From contig WQXG01000015.1 in the NCBI GenBank assembly GCA_009784975.1, forward strand, positions 1 to 48,938: a stretch of 48,938 nucleotides of DNA, written 5' to 3'. This DNA comes from Treponema sp. Its GTDB lineage: Bacteria > Spirochaetota > Spirochaetia > Treponematales > Breznakiellaceae. This document shows, piece after piece, positions 34,366 to 42,839 of this stretch (the first letter of the stretch is position 1; each line of letters starts with the position of its first letter). Both the position numbers and the translations under genes were made by a program. A model generated the notes under the pieces. The model made no database searches and was not told the DNA's origin. It worked only from the letters and a program-made list of their open reading frames with translations.

Positions 34366-36261
34366 ATGCCGGCAAAAAAAACGATAAAGAAAACCAGTGC
34401 TAAGACAAAAGCTCAAGATGCAAAAACACCGGTTTATGATGAATCTAAGATAAAGACACTGTCCTCGCTTGAACATATCAGGCTTCGTACGGGAATGTAC
34501 ATTGGACGGCTGGGCGACGGATCGAATCCCGATGACGGTATTTATGTTTTATTAAAAGAAGTTATTGATAACGGCGTAGATGAATTTATCATGGGTAACG
34601 GCAAGCTGATAGATATCTCTGTAAAGGATGCAGCCAAGCCGGGTGCGGCATCTGTAAAGGTGCGCGACTATGGGCGCGGTATTCCTCTTGGAAAACTGGT
34701 TGAATGTGTTTCTGTAATTAACACAGGCGCAAAATACAATGATGATGTGTTTCAGTTTTCTGTCGGCCTTAACGGCGTTGGAACAAAAGCCGTTAATGCG
34801 CTTTCTGTCTACTTTAGGGTTGTTGCTGTGCGAAACGGAGAGTTTGCAGAAGCAATTTTTGAGAGAGGCACATTAAAAAGTTCACGCAAGGGAAAATTTA
34901 AAGAAAAAGTAAAAGACGGAACTTTGGTTGAATTTATTCCGGATCCGGAAATTTTTAAAAATTATATTTTTAATTCTGAGTTTATAGAAAAAAGAGTTCA
35001 AAATTACGCGTATCTTAACGCGGGTTTAACGCTTGCCTTTAACGGCAAGCAATTTATGTCCAAACGCGGTTTGTTTGATCTTTTAACGGAAGAAACAGGC
35101 GACGAAGGTTTGTATCCGCTTGGTTATTATTGCGGTGTTCATTCATCAAGCGGTCAGCTCGAAATTGCTTTTACGCACACAAACAATTACGGAGAAGAAT
35201 ATTTTTCTTTTGTAAACGGCCAGTATACTTCCGACGGCGGCACGCATCTTTCGGCTTTTAAGGAAGGGTTTTTAAAAGGAATACAAACCTTTTTTAAAAA
35301 AGATTACAGAAGTGAAGATGTCCGCGAAGGTACAATCGCAGCAATAGCTGTAAAATTAAAGAACCCGATTTTTGAGAGCCAGACAAAAAATAAACTGGGT
35401 AATTCCGACATTCGCGCATGGATAGTGCAGGAAGTACGCAATGCCGTAGAAGACTGGCTCCATAAAAATCCGGAAGCAAGCAAAAAACTGGAGCATAAAA
35501 TTGTCGCAAACGAATCTTTGCGCACAGAGCTGAATGCTGTTAAAAAGGAAGCGCGCGAGGCTGCAAAAAAAATCGCGCTTAATATACCAAAGCTTAAAGA
35601 CTGTAAGTATCACCTGGAAGACGGCAAACACGGAGAGGAATCGACGATTTTTATTACGGAAGGCGACTCTGCCGCAGGTTCAATCGTTTCCAGCCGTGAT
35701 GTTATGACGCAGGCAATTTTTGCATTGCGCGGCAAAGTGGAAAATGTGCACGGCAAAAAACGAGCTGCCATTTACAAAAACCTGGAACTTTTTAACATGA
35801 TGATGGCTCTTGGCATTGACAATGATATCGAAGGATTGCGTTATGCAAGAATCGTAATTGCCACCGATGCGGATTTTGACGGTTTTCATATACGAAATCT
35901 GCTTCTTACCTTTTTTCTGTCATATTTTGAAGAACTTGTTACCGCAGGCCATGTTTTTATTCTGGAAACGCCGCTGTTCCGCGTTCGTACAAAAAAAGAA
36001 ACACGTTATTGCTATTCGGAAAAAGAGCGCGATGAAGCATGGGCGGCTCTTGGTTCGCAGAGCGAAATTACCCGGTTTAAGGGGCTGGGCGAAATTAACC
36101 CAAAAGAGTTCGGGCAATTTATAGGCGAAGATATGCGCCTGGTGCCGGTATCGGTAAATACGCTCAAGCAGGTTCCGCAGGTACTGAATTTTTACATGGG
36201 TAAAAATACACCGGAGAGGCGGGAATATATTATGAAAAACCTGATAGAAGTTGCTATATGA
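34366..36261 (+). CDS. Type IIA DNA topoisomerase subunit B (ParE/GyrB-like)
   Basis: 631 aa. GHKL ATPase at the N-terminus (LRTGMYIGRLG, EVIDNGVDEFI, VRDYGRGIPLG, GLNGVGTKAVNALS), transducer domain in the middle, then a TOPRIM domain with the EGDSAAG acidic residue and DADFDGFHI metal site. The C-terminus has RFKGLGEINPKEF. It supplies the ATPase half of a gyrase or topoisomerase IV. No A subunit is adjacent and the neighbours are not dnaA/dnaN/recF, which favours a ParE-like role over the main gyrase (inference). A Lys-rich N-terminal extension of about 25 residues is unusual. AAGGAG precedes the ATG. Confidence 0.85.
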   Translation: MPAKKTIKKTSAKTKAQDAKTPVYDESKIKTLSSLEHIRLRTGMYIGRLGDGSNPDDGIYVLLKEVIDNGVDEFIMGNGKLIDISVKDAAKPGAASVKVRDYGRGIPLGKLVECVSVINTGAKYNDDVFQFSVGLNGVGTKAVNALSVYFRVVAVRNGEFAEAIFERGTLKSSRKGKFKEKVKDGTLVEFIPDPEIFKNYIFNSEFIEKRVQNYAYLNAGLTLAFNGKQFMSKRGLFDLLTEETGDEGLYPLGYYCGVHSSSGQLEIAFTHTNNYGEEYFSFVNGQYTSDGGTHLSAFKEGFLKGIQTFFKKDYRSEDVREGTIAAIAVKLKNPIFESQTKNKLGNSDIRAWIVQEVRNAVEDWLHKNPEASKKLEHKIVANESLRTELNAVKKEAREAAKKIALNIPKLKDCKYHLEDGKHGEESTIFITEGDSAAGSIVSSRDVMTQAIFALRGKVENVHGKKRAAIYKNLELFNMMMALGIDNDIEGLRYARIVIATDADFDGFHIRNLLLTFFLSYFEELVTAGHVFILETPLFRVRTKKETRYCYSEKERDEAWAALGSQSEITRFKGLGEINPKEFGQFIGEDMRLVPVSVNTLKQVPQVLNFYMGKNTPERREYIMKNLIEVAI

Positions 36262-37082
36262 AAGAACCTTATATACCGCAGATGGATGTTAAATATCCGG
36301 AAAAACTTGATGATCATATGCTGCCTCTTAAACTTGAGCGCGATTTAATATTGGATAAAGATTATCCGTTTTTGGATAAATCATTCGGCTTCAGGTTCAT
36401 GCGCGCTCTTATGCATCTGGGTATTTTTCTGATTGTTTTTCCTTTAAGTATTCTAAGATTCGGCTTAAAAATTGAAGGCAGAAGAAATCTTTATAAACAC
36501 AGAAATCTTCTTAAAAACGGAGCGATGACAGTATCAAATCATGTTCAAAAATGGGATTTTCTTTTTGTTCTGCAGGCAATCCGTTATCGTTCGATATATT
36601 TTCCCGCATGGAAGGAAAACCTTAAAGGTCCCGACTGTGACATGATCCGTCTTGCAGGCGGTATTCCGATACCGGAAGAAATAAGCATAATTAAATATTT
36701 TAATATTGCATTTGATGAAATTATCAAAAAGAAAAAATGGATACATGCGTTTCCGGAAAGTTCAATGTTTTATTATTTTCAGCCTATAAGACCTTTTAAA
36801 AAAGGCGTTTTCTCCCTTGCTCACCGCTACAATCTGCCGATTCTTCCAATGGCTTTTTCATATAGAAAACCAAACCTTCCTTTTGCATTGCTTAATCTTA
36901 TCAGATCTGCAGCAAGAAAAAGAAAACTGCCTATGATTACTCTGCGTATTGGGGAACCAATTCTTTTTGACCCATCTCTGGATCGTAAAGCAGCGGTTAT
37001 TAAAATGAGAAAAGATTGTCATGAAGAGATTGTGCGCCTTGCAGGGATCAGCGGTAACAAATATCCTGCAGAAGGAGATTGA
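36258..37082 (+). CDS. Lysophospholipid acyltransferase, PlsC-like
   Basis: 274 aa. The acyltransferase motif HX4D appears as NHVQKWD (about 93-99), the substrate-binding region as GGIPIPEE, and the FPE motif as HAFPESSMF (about 165-173). One hydrophobic segment (LMHLGIFLIVFPLSILRFGL, about 51-70) suggests inner-membrane anchoring. It would acylate lysophosphatidate or a related lipid. It overlaps the topoisomerase stop codon (ATGA), indicating translational coupling. Its last 35 nt overlap the convergent HAD gene. Confidence 0.82.
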   Translation: MKEPYIPQMDVKYPEKLDDHMLPLKLERDLILDKDYPFLDKSFGFRFMRALMHLGIFLIVFPLSILRFGLKIEGRRNLYKHRNLLKNGAMTVSNHVQKWDFLFVLQAIRYRSIYFPAWKENLKGPDCDMIRLAGGIPIPEEISIIKYFNIAFDEIIKKKKWIHAFPESSMFYYFQPIRPFKKGVFSLAHRYNLPILPMAFSYRKPNLPFALLNLIRSAARKRKLPMITLRIGEPILFDPSLDRKAAVIKMRKDCHEEIVRLAGISGNKYPAEGD

Positions 37083-37887
37083 CCAGCCCTTCCCATTTTC
37101 CGGCATACATCAATAGAGTAGGACCTTGCGGTTCTTTTTCCGGGCGGCGGCGGTTGGGATCCAGGCGGTAATAACGCTTGTTGCCGGTTTCCAGGCAGAA
37201 AAAATGCATCCTGGAATTAAACGCGCCAAGTCCGTCTGTTTCTTCACGGTCACCAATTACAAGGATTTCTTCGGGTGCCAGATTTAAATTGTTTGCAATT
37301 TCCAAAAAAGGACGAACAGCCGGTTTTTGAGCGCCGAACATTTCAGGACCGTAAAGCTTTATGTTTTTTAATGCGGGCAATGAAAGAGCGTCAAGGCGTT
37401 CTTTAAGCATGGGGTAATCTGAATAAATGGCAGTTTTTCTGGGATTATCCGGTTTGTCAAGAATACGCAGCAGTTCTTCCAGTTTTGGTCTTGGTTTATA
37501 ATGTTTTTTAAGTACGCGAACCATGCGCGGCATATAAATATTCAAATACCAATTCTGCATTTTCTGCGGCGATTTAAAATTGATTTTTCCCATTTCTGAA
37601 AAGAAAGCTCTGTAGTAATTCTGCGCTGATGAAAAATCCCGTCCCGCAAAACGGCTGCGGATGAGTCTTTCATTGCGTATAAGGAACATATCCAGGGGAT
37701 TTGCCGCAATTAAACGGAATGCGATAAAAGCATTATCAAAAAGGGTACCATCAAAATCAAAGATGATACCCTTTATGCTGCGCAGCATTTTTTTACAAAC
37801 AGACTCTGTTCCGGATTTTTCTACCTGTTCAAAAGAAGAGTCTGAATGTAAATGCACCCATTGTACAGGAGCCGGAAAATTTTTCAC
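37048..37887 (-). CDS. HAD-superfamily hydrolase
   Basis: 279 aa. HAD motif I is IIFDFDGTLFDN, a motif III Lys lies in FGAQKPAV, and motif IV is VIGDREETDGLGA. It is a phosphoglycolate-phosphatase-like enzyme of unknown substrate. The GTG start overlaps the upstream gene's stop as GTGA, implying coupling; an internal ATG at MLRSIKG has no ribosome site. An N-terminal extension of about 35 residues precedes motif I. The 3' end overlaps the convergent acyltransferase gene. Confidence 0.78.
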   Translation of the reverse strand: MKNFPAPVQWVHLHSDSSFEQVEKSGTESVCKKMLRSIKGIIFDFDGTLFDNAFIAFRLIAANPLDMFLIRNERLIRSRFAGRDFSSAQNYYRAFFSEMGKINFKSPQKMQNWYLNIYMPRMVRVLKKHYKPRPKLEELLRILDKPDNPRKTAIYSDYPMLKERLDALSLPALKNIKLYGPEMFGAQKPAVRPFLEIANNLNLAPEEILVIGDREETDGLGAFNSRMHFFCLETGNKRYYRLDPNRRRPEKEPQGPTLLMYAGKWEGLVNLLLQDICYR

Positions 37888-39584
37888 TTTACCAGCTCTT
37901 TAAACATTGCGTGGCGTTTTTCGTCCTGCATAAGCAGATTAAGCTTAAACTGTCCGTCGCGGTAACCGCGGTCGATACAGGCGGCTTTAAAGCGTTCAAA
38001 AGACTCAGGTCCCAAAAGAGCTGTTTCCGGCGCTTTTACCCTGTTCGAAGATCTTTTTTCTTTGTACTCAGGGTTGTATTCCTGCAGGCAATTATCAAGA
38101 TGATTTGTAAATTCTTCCGCTTCTGTGACAGAAATGCTTTGATCTGCAAATTCATAATAAAATTTATAATTTGATTTTTGCGGATCGGCAAAACCGACAA
38201 AGAAGGGCGCTATTTTACCTGTCTTTTTTTCGGTCTCACGCACTGCTTCTATAAACTGTCTTTCATGCAGTTTTTCTCCCGTAAGACTGATGGTTCCGTT
38301 TACCTTTTGGATAAATCTGATCAGCGGGAAATCATTAAAATATTCAACTACTTCTACAAGATCGTGCATATTGTAGCGGTAAAGACCGGAGCAGGTTGTG
38401 GCAAGTATGCAGTACCGTTTGCCTTCTTTAAGTTCATTAACCTGATAGATTTTCGGGTTTGGGTTGTCAAGGTCTGATTCATGGATGAACTCAAAATAGC
38501 TCTTGTGTCCGAATACTGTTGTTTCCTGGGTATTGCTTTTAATTACAAGACCAGCTTTACATTCGGTGGATACATAGCTGAATTCATGGAATACGCAATC
38601 CGGCGGGAAAGAGTCGCGGACTTTTTCATAGTAGATTTTTGTGTTTCCGCAGAACCATACATTTACTACCTGCAAATTGGGCCAGTAATGTTTGGGAAGA
38701 ACGTTCCCATAGCGTTCTTTAAGTTTGCGTAATTCTGCGGCGCGTTTTGGGTTTGGTTTTGCAAACGGGAGCATCTTTTCGCGAATATCATCCGGAATGG
38801 GGAATTTGCTGCTGATTGTTCCATTTTCGATATCTTTGCAATAATCATCGAAGAATTCATTAACATTGGTCTGCATCTCTACAAGGGTGCTTGGGTTTGC
38901 GGTAAGAAGAAGAGAAACATCTTTTTCTATGCCAAAACGCATAATTGAATAATAGCGCGCTTTGTAATCGGCAATATGAGATACATCCAGAGGAGCGGCA
39001 TAGATTGATTTCATAAAATTGGGGATATCCCTTTGCATTACGCCGGAAATTGAACCATAAACAGTGCCGTCCGGGGCAGCGCCTTCGATTGCTTTGCCTA
39101 CGATTGAAACAGTGTAATTATTGAATACTTTCGGTCTGTTCATGATCATGGAGTAGAACCACCCCTGGTTCATCTTTTTATACACTTCTTTGTAGTATTG
39201 TTCGGTAACAGGTATCCATTTCGGCTCTTTTGTAGTTCCTGAGGTGGTGGCATAAAATTTTGGTTTGCCGGGGAAAAGGATGTCTGCCTCTCCGTTTTTG
39301 TGCCTTTCAATATACGGACGCAGTTCTTCATAATCGTTTATTTTGACATTTTTCTGGTATAGTGCGAATAATTCATCGTCAGATTTTGCCGCAAGGATTT
39401 CATCGAATTTATGTTCTTTTCCATAAACTGTATCCTTTGATGTAGTCAATATACCTCTTAAGCAGTCTGCTGCCGCTTTTTTTCCGTTTTTGGATGCTTT
39501 CTTCATTTCCTTCATGCATTTCTTTCCAACTATGGTCAGAAGCAGCCTGATAAGCAGCCAACCTTTTATTCTTTTACTTTTCAT
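37884..39584 (-). CDS. GH3-family (auxin-responsive GH3-like) acyl-adenylate protein
   Basis: 566 aa from the ATG at 39584, chosen because AAGGAG is 7 nt upstream and a promoter lies just before it; a longer frame to 39821 would span the promoter. Landmarks are FYATTSGTTKEPKWIPVT (ATP/AMP site, about residue 110), FHEFSYVSTECKAGL and CSGLYRYNMHDLVEV. Plant relatives conjugate amino acids to acyl acids through adenylates; bacterial substrates are unknown. The basic hydrophobic N-terminus may be membrane-peripheral. Forms an operon with the HAD gene. Confidence 0.82.
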   Translation of the reverse strand: MKSKRIKGWLLIRLLLTIVGKKCMKEMKKASKNGKKAAADCLRGILTTSKDTVYGKEHKFDEILAAKSDDELFALYQKNVKINDYEELRPYIERHKNGEADILFPGKPKFYATTSGTTKEPKWIPVTEQYYKEVYKKMNQGWFYSMIMNRPKVFNNYTVSIVGKAIEGAAPDGTVYGSISGVMQRDIPNFMKSIYAAPLDVSHIADYKARYYSIMRFGIEKDVSLLLTANPSTLVEMQTNVNEFFDDYCKDIENGTISSKFPIPDDIREKMLPFAKPNPKRAAELRKLKERYGNVLPKHYWPNLQVVNVWFCGNTKIYYEKVRDSFPPDCVFHEFSYVSTECKAGLVIKSNTQETTVFGHKSYFEFIHESDLDNPNPKIYQVNELKEGKRYCILATTCSGLYRYNMHDLVEVVEYFNDFPLIRFIQKVNGTISLTGEKLHERQFIEAVRETEKKTGKIAPFFVGFADPQKSNYKFYYEFADQSISVTEAEEFTNHLDNCLQEYNPEYKEKRSSNRVKAPETALLGPESFERFKAACIDRGYRDGQFKLNLLMQDEKRHAMFKELVK

Positions 39585-39603
39585 AAGTCGTCTCCTTACC
39601 GCC

Positions 39604-39633
39604 ATTATATTACATTTACCCCGTTTTTGTAAA
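39604..39633 (-). promoter_or_regulatory. Promoter of the GH3-family gene
   Basis: On the minus strand, TTTACA (39633-39628), an 18-nt spacer and TATAAT (39609-39604). It gives a leader of about 13 nt holding AAGGAG. Confidence 0.65.
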
Positions 39634-39656
39634 GACGGTATTTGTGAGGGGAATGC

Positions 39657-39686
39657 CTTACATTCCCATAGCGAATTTTGTATAAT
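39657..39686 (+). promoter_or_regulatory. Promoter of the PHP-domain gene
   Basis: CTTACA (39657-39662), an 18-nt spacer and TATAAT (39681-39686). The predicted start is at about 39693, three nucleotides before the GTG at 39696, so almost leaderless. It diverges from the GH3 promoter. Confidence 0.55.
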
Positions 39687-39695
39687 AAAGGCATA

Positions 39696-40499
39696 GTGGC
39701 ATACCTGTATGAAACTCACCTCCACACAGCCGAGGCCAGCAGGTGCTCGGTTTCCGGAGGAGCAGATTATATTGCCGGTTATATTGAAAAGGGGTATTCC
39801 GGCATCATCGTAACCGACCATTTTTTTAATGGAAACTGCTCTTTATCCCGAAGATTGCCCTGGGAAGAGTGGGTTAACCGTTTTTGCCTTGGGTATGAGA
39901 ATGCCAAAAAAGAGGGAGATCGCAGGGGGCTGGATGTTTTTTTCGGCTGGGAAGAAACTTTTGACGGTTGCGATGATTATCTTGTTTACGGTCTTGATAA
40001 ACAGTGGCTTCTTAAGCACCCGGAAGTCCGAAACTGGACAAGGGGCGAAATGTACCGTGTTGTCAGGGAAGAGGGAGGATGTGTAGTGCAGGCTCACCCT
40101 TTCAGGCAGCGGTACTACATCTCCAGGGTCATACTTTCTACAGGCTGTGTAGATGCCGTTGAGGCTGTCAACGGTGGGCATGATGATGAGGCTTTTGATG
40201 TTCTTGCCAACCGTTATGCGCAAGCAATCGGCAAACCGGTTATAGCGGGGACAGATATACATGATGCTTCTTTTATATACAGTAAAAAACTTTTTGGAAT
40301 TTATTCAAAAAATAAACTAAATGGTATTGAAGATTTTGTAAATTTGATTTTGAATAATAATATAGCCGGTATAAAAACAGACGGCAGGCTTAATTATAAC
40401 GGTTATGAAACGGTGGGAATTCCTGTCGAAATCCGCGACAAATATGACAGGATAACAAGCAGTAACTGGAAAGAGAATTTTAAGGAGTACGTTTTCTGA
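39696..40499 (+). CDS. PHP-domain metal-dependent phosphoesterase
   Basis: 267 aa from the GTG at 39696; a TTG at 39678 would overlap the -10 box. PHP metal-binding motifs are ETHLHT at the N-terminus, IVTDHFF, and VVQAHPFRQ, with a late IAGTDIHD. Such proteins hydrolyse phosphoesters (histidinol phosphate, nucleotides or oligonucleotides); the substrate here is unknown. The stop codon lies in the left arm of a 10-bp palindrome shared with the upstream region of the cupin regulator. Confidence 0.78.
   Translation: MAYLYETHLHTAEASRCSVSGGADYIAGYIEKGYSGIIVTDHFFNGNCSLSRRLPWEEWVNRFCLGYENAKKEGDRRGLDVFFGWEETFDGCDDYLVYGLDKQWLLKHPEVRNWTRGEMYRVVREEGGCVVQAHPFRQRYYISRVILSTGCVDAVEAVNGGHDDEAFDVLANRYAQAIGKPVIAGTDIHDASFIYSKKLFGIYSKNKLNGIEDFVNLILNNNIAGIKTDGRLNYNGYETVGIPVEIRDKYDRITSSNWKENFKEYVF
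40476..40492 (+). repeat. Direct repeat of a ribosome-site segment, copy 1
   Basis: AATTTTAAGGAGTACGT, inside the 3' end of the PHP gene. It recurs at 40526-40542 with one change (C to T). Confidence 0.75.
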
Positions 40500-40515
40500 C
40501 CGAATGGTCAGAAAA
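40492..40515. promoter_or_regulatory. 10-bp perfect inverted repeat before the cupin regulator
   Basis: TTTTCTGACC (40492-40501) and GGTCAGAAAA (40506-40515) with loop GAAT. It may be an operator for the XRE-cupin regulator that starts 28 nt downstream, or an RNA hairpin that ends the PHP transcript; no T run follows it. Confidence 0.6.
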
Positions 40516-40525
40516 TTCCGATTTA

Positions 40526-40542
40526 AATTTTAAGGAGTATGT
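40526..40542 (+). repeat. Direct repeat of a ribosome-site segment, copy 2
   Basis: AATTTTAAGGAGTATGT, which supplies the AAGGAG ribosome site of the cupin regulator. The palindrome lies between the two copies. Confidence 0.75.
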
Positions 40543-41100
40543 ATGAACGAGAAAAACGGTAACGGAGGGCACGTTCCGCAGAGGATAAAGGAATTCAGGG
40601 AGATATTGGAAATAAGCGCGTTTGATTTAGCGAAAGAGACTGATATTCCCTATGAAACATATTGTAAATATGAAAACGGAGATCTGGATATTCCCATTAG
40701 TGTTTTATATACAATTGCAAATCATCTTGGAACTGATGTTACAGTCCTTCTTACAGGCGAAGAAGCAAGAATGGACAGCGCTGCAGTGTGCCGCAAGGGA
40801 AAAGGCGTTCAGATACAAAGGTATCCGGGATATGAATTTTCCAGTCTTGCATATAATTTTAAACACAGAACAATTGAGCCCTTGCTTGTTTCGCTTGATT
40901 CATCAAAGCCAAATGCCGGGGCGGTATCTCATTCCGGACAGGAGTTTAACTATGTGGTAGAAGGTCAGGTTAAAGTTATTGTAGGAAAGAGCGAACACAT
41001 TTTAAGTCCCGGAGATTCTATTTATTTTGATGCGCGTATCCCGCATGGTCAAAGCGCTGTGAACGGTTCAGCGCAATTTTTAACAATTATACAGGAATAA
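40543..41100 (+). CDS. XRE-family regulator with C-terminal cupin domain
   Basis: 185 aa. N-terminal helix-turn-helix (IKEFREILEISAFDLAKETDIPYETYCKYENGD, about 11-43) and C-terminal cupin (about 105-183; HSGQEFNYVVEGQVKVIVG, LSPGDSIYFDARIPHG). Such proteins bind a small ligand in the cupin and control adjacent operons. It lies 4 nt before an acyl-CoA synthetase gene, a pairing seen in many anaerobes. Probably autoregulated through the palindrome just upstream (inference). Confidence 0.88.
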   Translation: MNEKNGNGGHVPQRIKEFREILEISAFDLAKETDIPYETYCKYENGDLDIPISVLYTIANHLGTDVTVLLTGEEARMDSAAVCRKGKGVQIQRYPGYEFSSLAYNFKHRTIEPLLVSLDSSKPNAGAVSHSGQEFNYVVEGQVKVIVGKSEHILSPGDSIYFDARIPHGQSAVNGSAQFLTIIQE

Positions 41101-41104
41101 AAAC

Positions 41105-42835
41105 ATGAACGAAATACTTTCACGCTATCTGCCGCGAATTGAATTCGACAGTTACGAAGATTTTTATCAAAACTACAGCTGCAAAATGCCGGATGATTTT
41201 AACTTTGCCTATGATGTTGCAGATGAATGGGCAAAATTACAGCCGGAAAAACTTGCTCTTGTCTGGACAAACGATTCAGAAGAAATGAAAACTTTTACTT
41301 TTGCGGAAATAAAACGCCTTTCCGACAAGGCAGCCAATGCGCTTATTTCTTTGGGAATAAAAAAAGGCGATGTTGTAAAGCTCATTTTAAAACAGCGTCC
41401 TGCCGTATGGGTACTTATGTGCGCGCTTTCCAAAATAGGCGCGATTTGCATTCCGGGCACATATCAGCTAACTTCCAAAGATTTGGAATACCGCTGCAAT
41501 ATTGCAAATGTAAAGCTTTTAATTACAGTCGACGACAGGGAATTGCTTGACAGTATTATTGCTGCCCGTCCCAATTGCCCCAAACTTGAAAAAATAGCGG
41601 TAGTTACTCATGAAAGTTCCGCAGATACAATTCCTGCCGGTTTTCTTGATATGAGAGCCGAAATTCAAAAAGCATCTGAAACTTTTTCCAGAATCCCGTC
41701 CGCAACAAAAGATCCAATGTTAATTTATTTTTCTTCCGGCACAACCGGGCTGCCGAAGATGGTGCTTCATAATCATTCACTTGCCCTGGGGCATATTGTT
41801 ACCGCAAAATACTGGCACTGCGCCGAAGACAACTGCGTTCACTTAACGCAGACTGATTCCGGCTGGGCAAAATTTGCATGGGGTAAAATATACGGTCAGT
41901 GGATTTGCGGCGCCGCTGTAGGAGTTTATGATACGGAAAAGTTTACTCCAAAAGGTATGCTGGATGCCATTTTAAGGCTAAAGCCCGCTACATTCTGCGC
42001 TCCGGCGACAGTTTTCCGTTATCTTATAAAAGAAGATCTTAGCGGCTACGATTTTGGTTTTATCCGTCATACATCTGTAGCAGGCGAGCCGCTGAGCCCT
42101 GAAGTTTACAATAAATTTAAAGAACTAACAGGTCTTGAAATACGCGAAGGTTTCGGCCAGAGCGAGACTTCCGTTATGGCGGCAGTTTTTAAATGGCTGC
42201 CCGTAAAACCCGGCTCTATGGGAAAACCTTCCCCGCTTTTTGATCTTAAGCTGCTGGACGAAAACGGTTCCGTCTGCGATGAAGGAATTGTAGGCAACAT
42301 GAGCATCACCCGCGCCGGAAAAAATATGTACGAAAGCGCTGAATGTGCTCCCGATAACATTCCGCCCGTAATTGGAGATTCAGATTTTCCCGGCTTATTC
42401 AGAGGTTACTGGAAAGATAAAGAAGTTACAGAAAACAGCTGGAAAAACGGCACTTATCAAACAGGCGACATGGCATGGGAAGACGATGAAGGCTACATGT
42501 GGTTTGTCGGCCGCAACGATGATGTGATAAAATGCTCCGGCTATCGCATTGGTCCGTTCGAAGTGGAAAGCGCCCTGATGGAACATCCTTCGGTACTTGA
42601 GTGCGCCGTCACTGCCGCTCCAGACACAATGCGCGGACAAGTGGTGAAAGCAACAATCGTCCTGGCGCGGGGTTTTTCCGCGTCAAACGAACTTATCCGC
42701 GAACTGCAAAACCACGTTAAACATGTTACCGCTCCCTACAAATACCCGCGCATAATTGAATTTGTGCCCGAGCTGCCAAAGACAATCAGCGGGAAAATTA
42801 AACGTATGGAGATACGCAAGAAAGATTTTGAGTAG
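41105..42835 (+). CDS. AMP-forming acyl-CoA synthetase
   Basis: 576 aa ANL-superfamily adenylating enzyme. P-loop-like LIYFSSGTTGLPKM (about 205-218), REGFGQSET, the YQTGDMAWEDDEGYMWFVGRNDDVIKCSGYRIGP hinge region (about 455-488) and the catalytic Lys in PKTISGKIKR near the C-terminus. It activates a carboxylic acid to its CoA thioester using ATP; similarity to medium-chain/acetyl-CoA-type enzymes suggests a short or medium acid or aromatic acid. Co-transcribed with the cupin regulator. Its stop is 4 nt from the stop of the convergent ATPase gene, with no terminator between. Confidence 0.85.
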   Translation: MNEILSRYLPRIEFDSYEDFYQNYSCKMPDDFNFAYDVADEWAKLQPEKLALVWTNDSEEMKTFTFAEIKRLSDKAANALISLGIKKGDVVKLILKQRPAVWVLMCALSKIGAICIPGTYQLTSKDLEYRCNIANVKLLITVDDRELLDSIIAARPNCPKLEKIAVVTHESSADTIPAGFLDMRAEIQKASETFSRIPSATKDPMLIYFSSGTTGLPKMVLHNHSLALGHIVTAKYWHCAEDNCVHLTQTDSGWAKFAWGKIYGQWICGAAVGVYDTEKFTPKGMLDAILRLKPATFCAPATVFRYLIKEDLSGYDFGFIRHTSVAGEPLSPEVYNKFKELTGLEIREGFGQSETSVMAAVFKWLPVKPGSMGKPSPLFDLKLLDENGSVCDEGIVGNMSITRAGKNMYESAECAPDNIPPVIGDSDFPGLFRGYWKDKEVTENSWKNGTYQTGDMAWEDDEGYMWFVGRNDDVIKCSGYRIGPFEVESALMEHPSVLECAVTAAPDTMRGQVVKATIVLARGFSASNELIRELQNHVKHVTAPYKYPRIIEFVPELPKTISGKIKRMEIRKKDFE

Positions 42836-42839
42836 CCAG

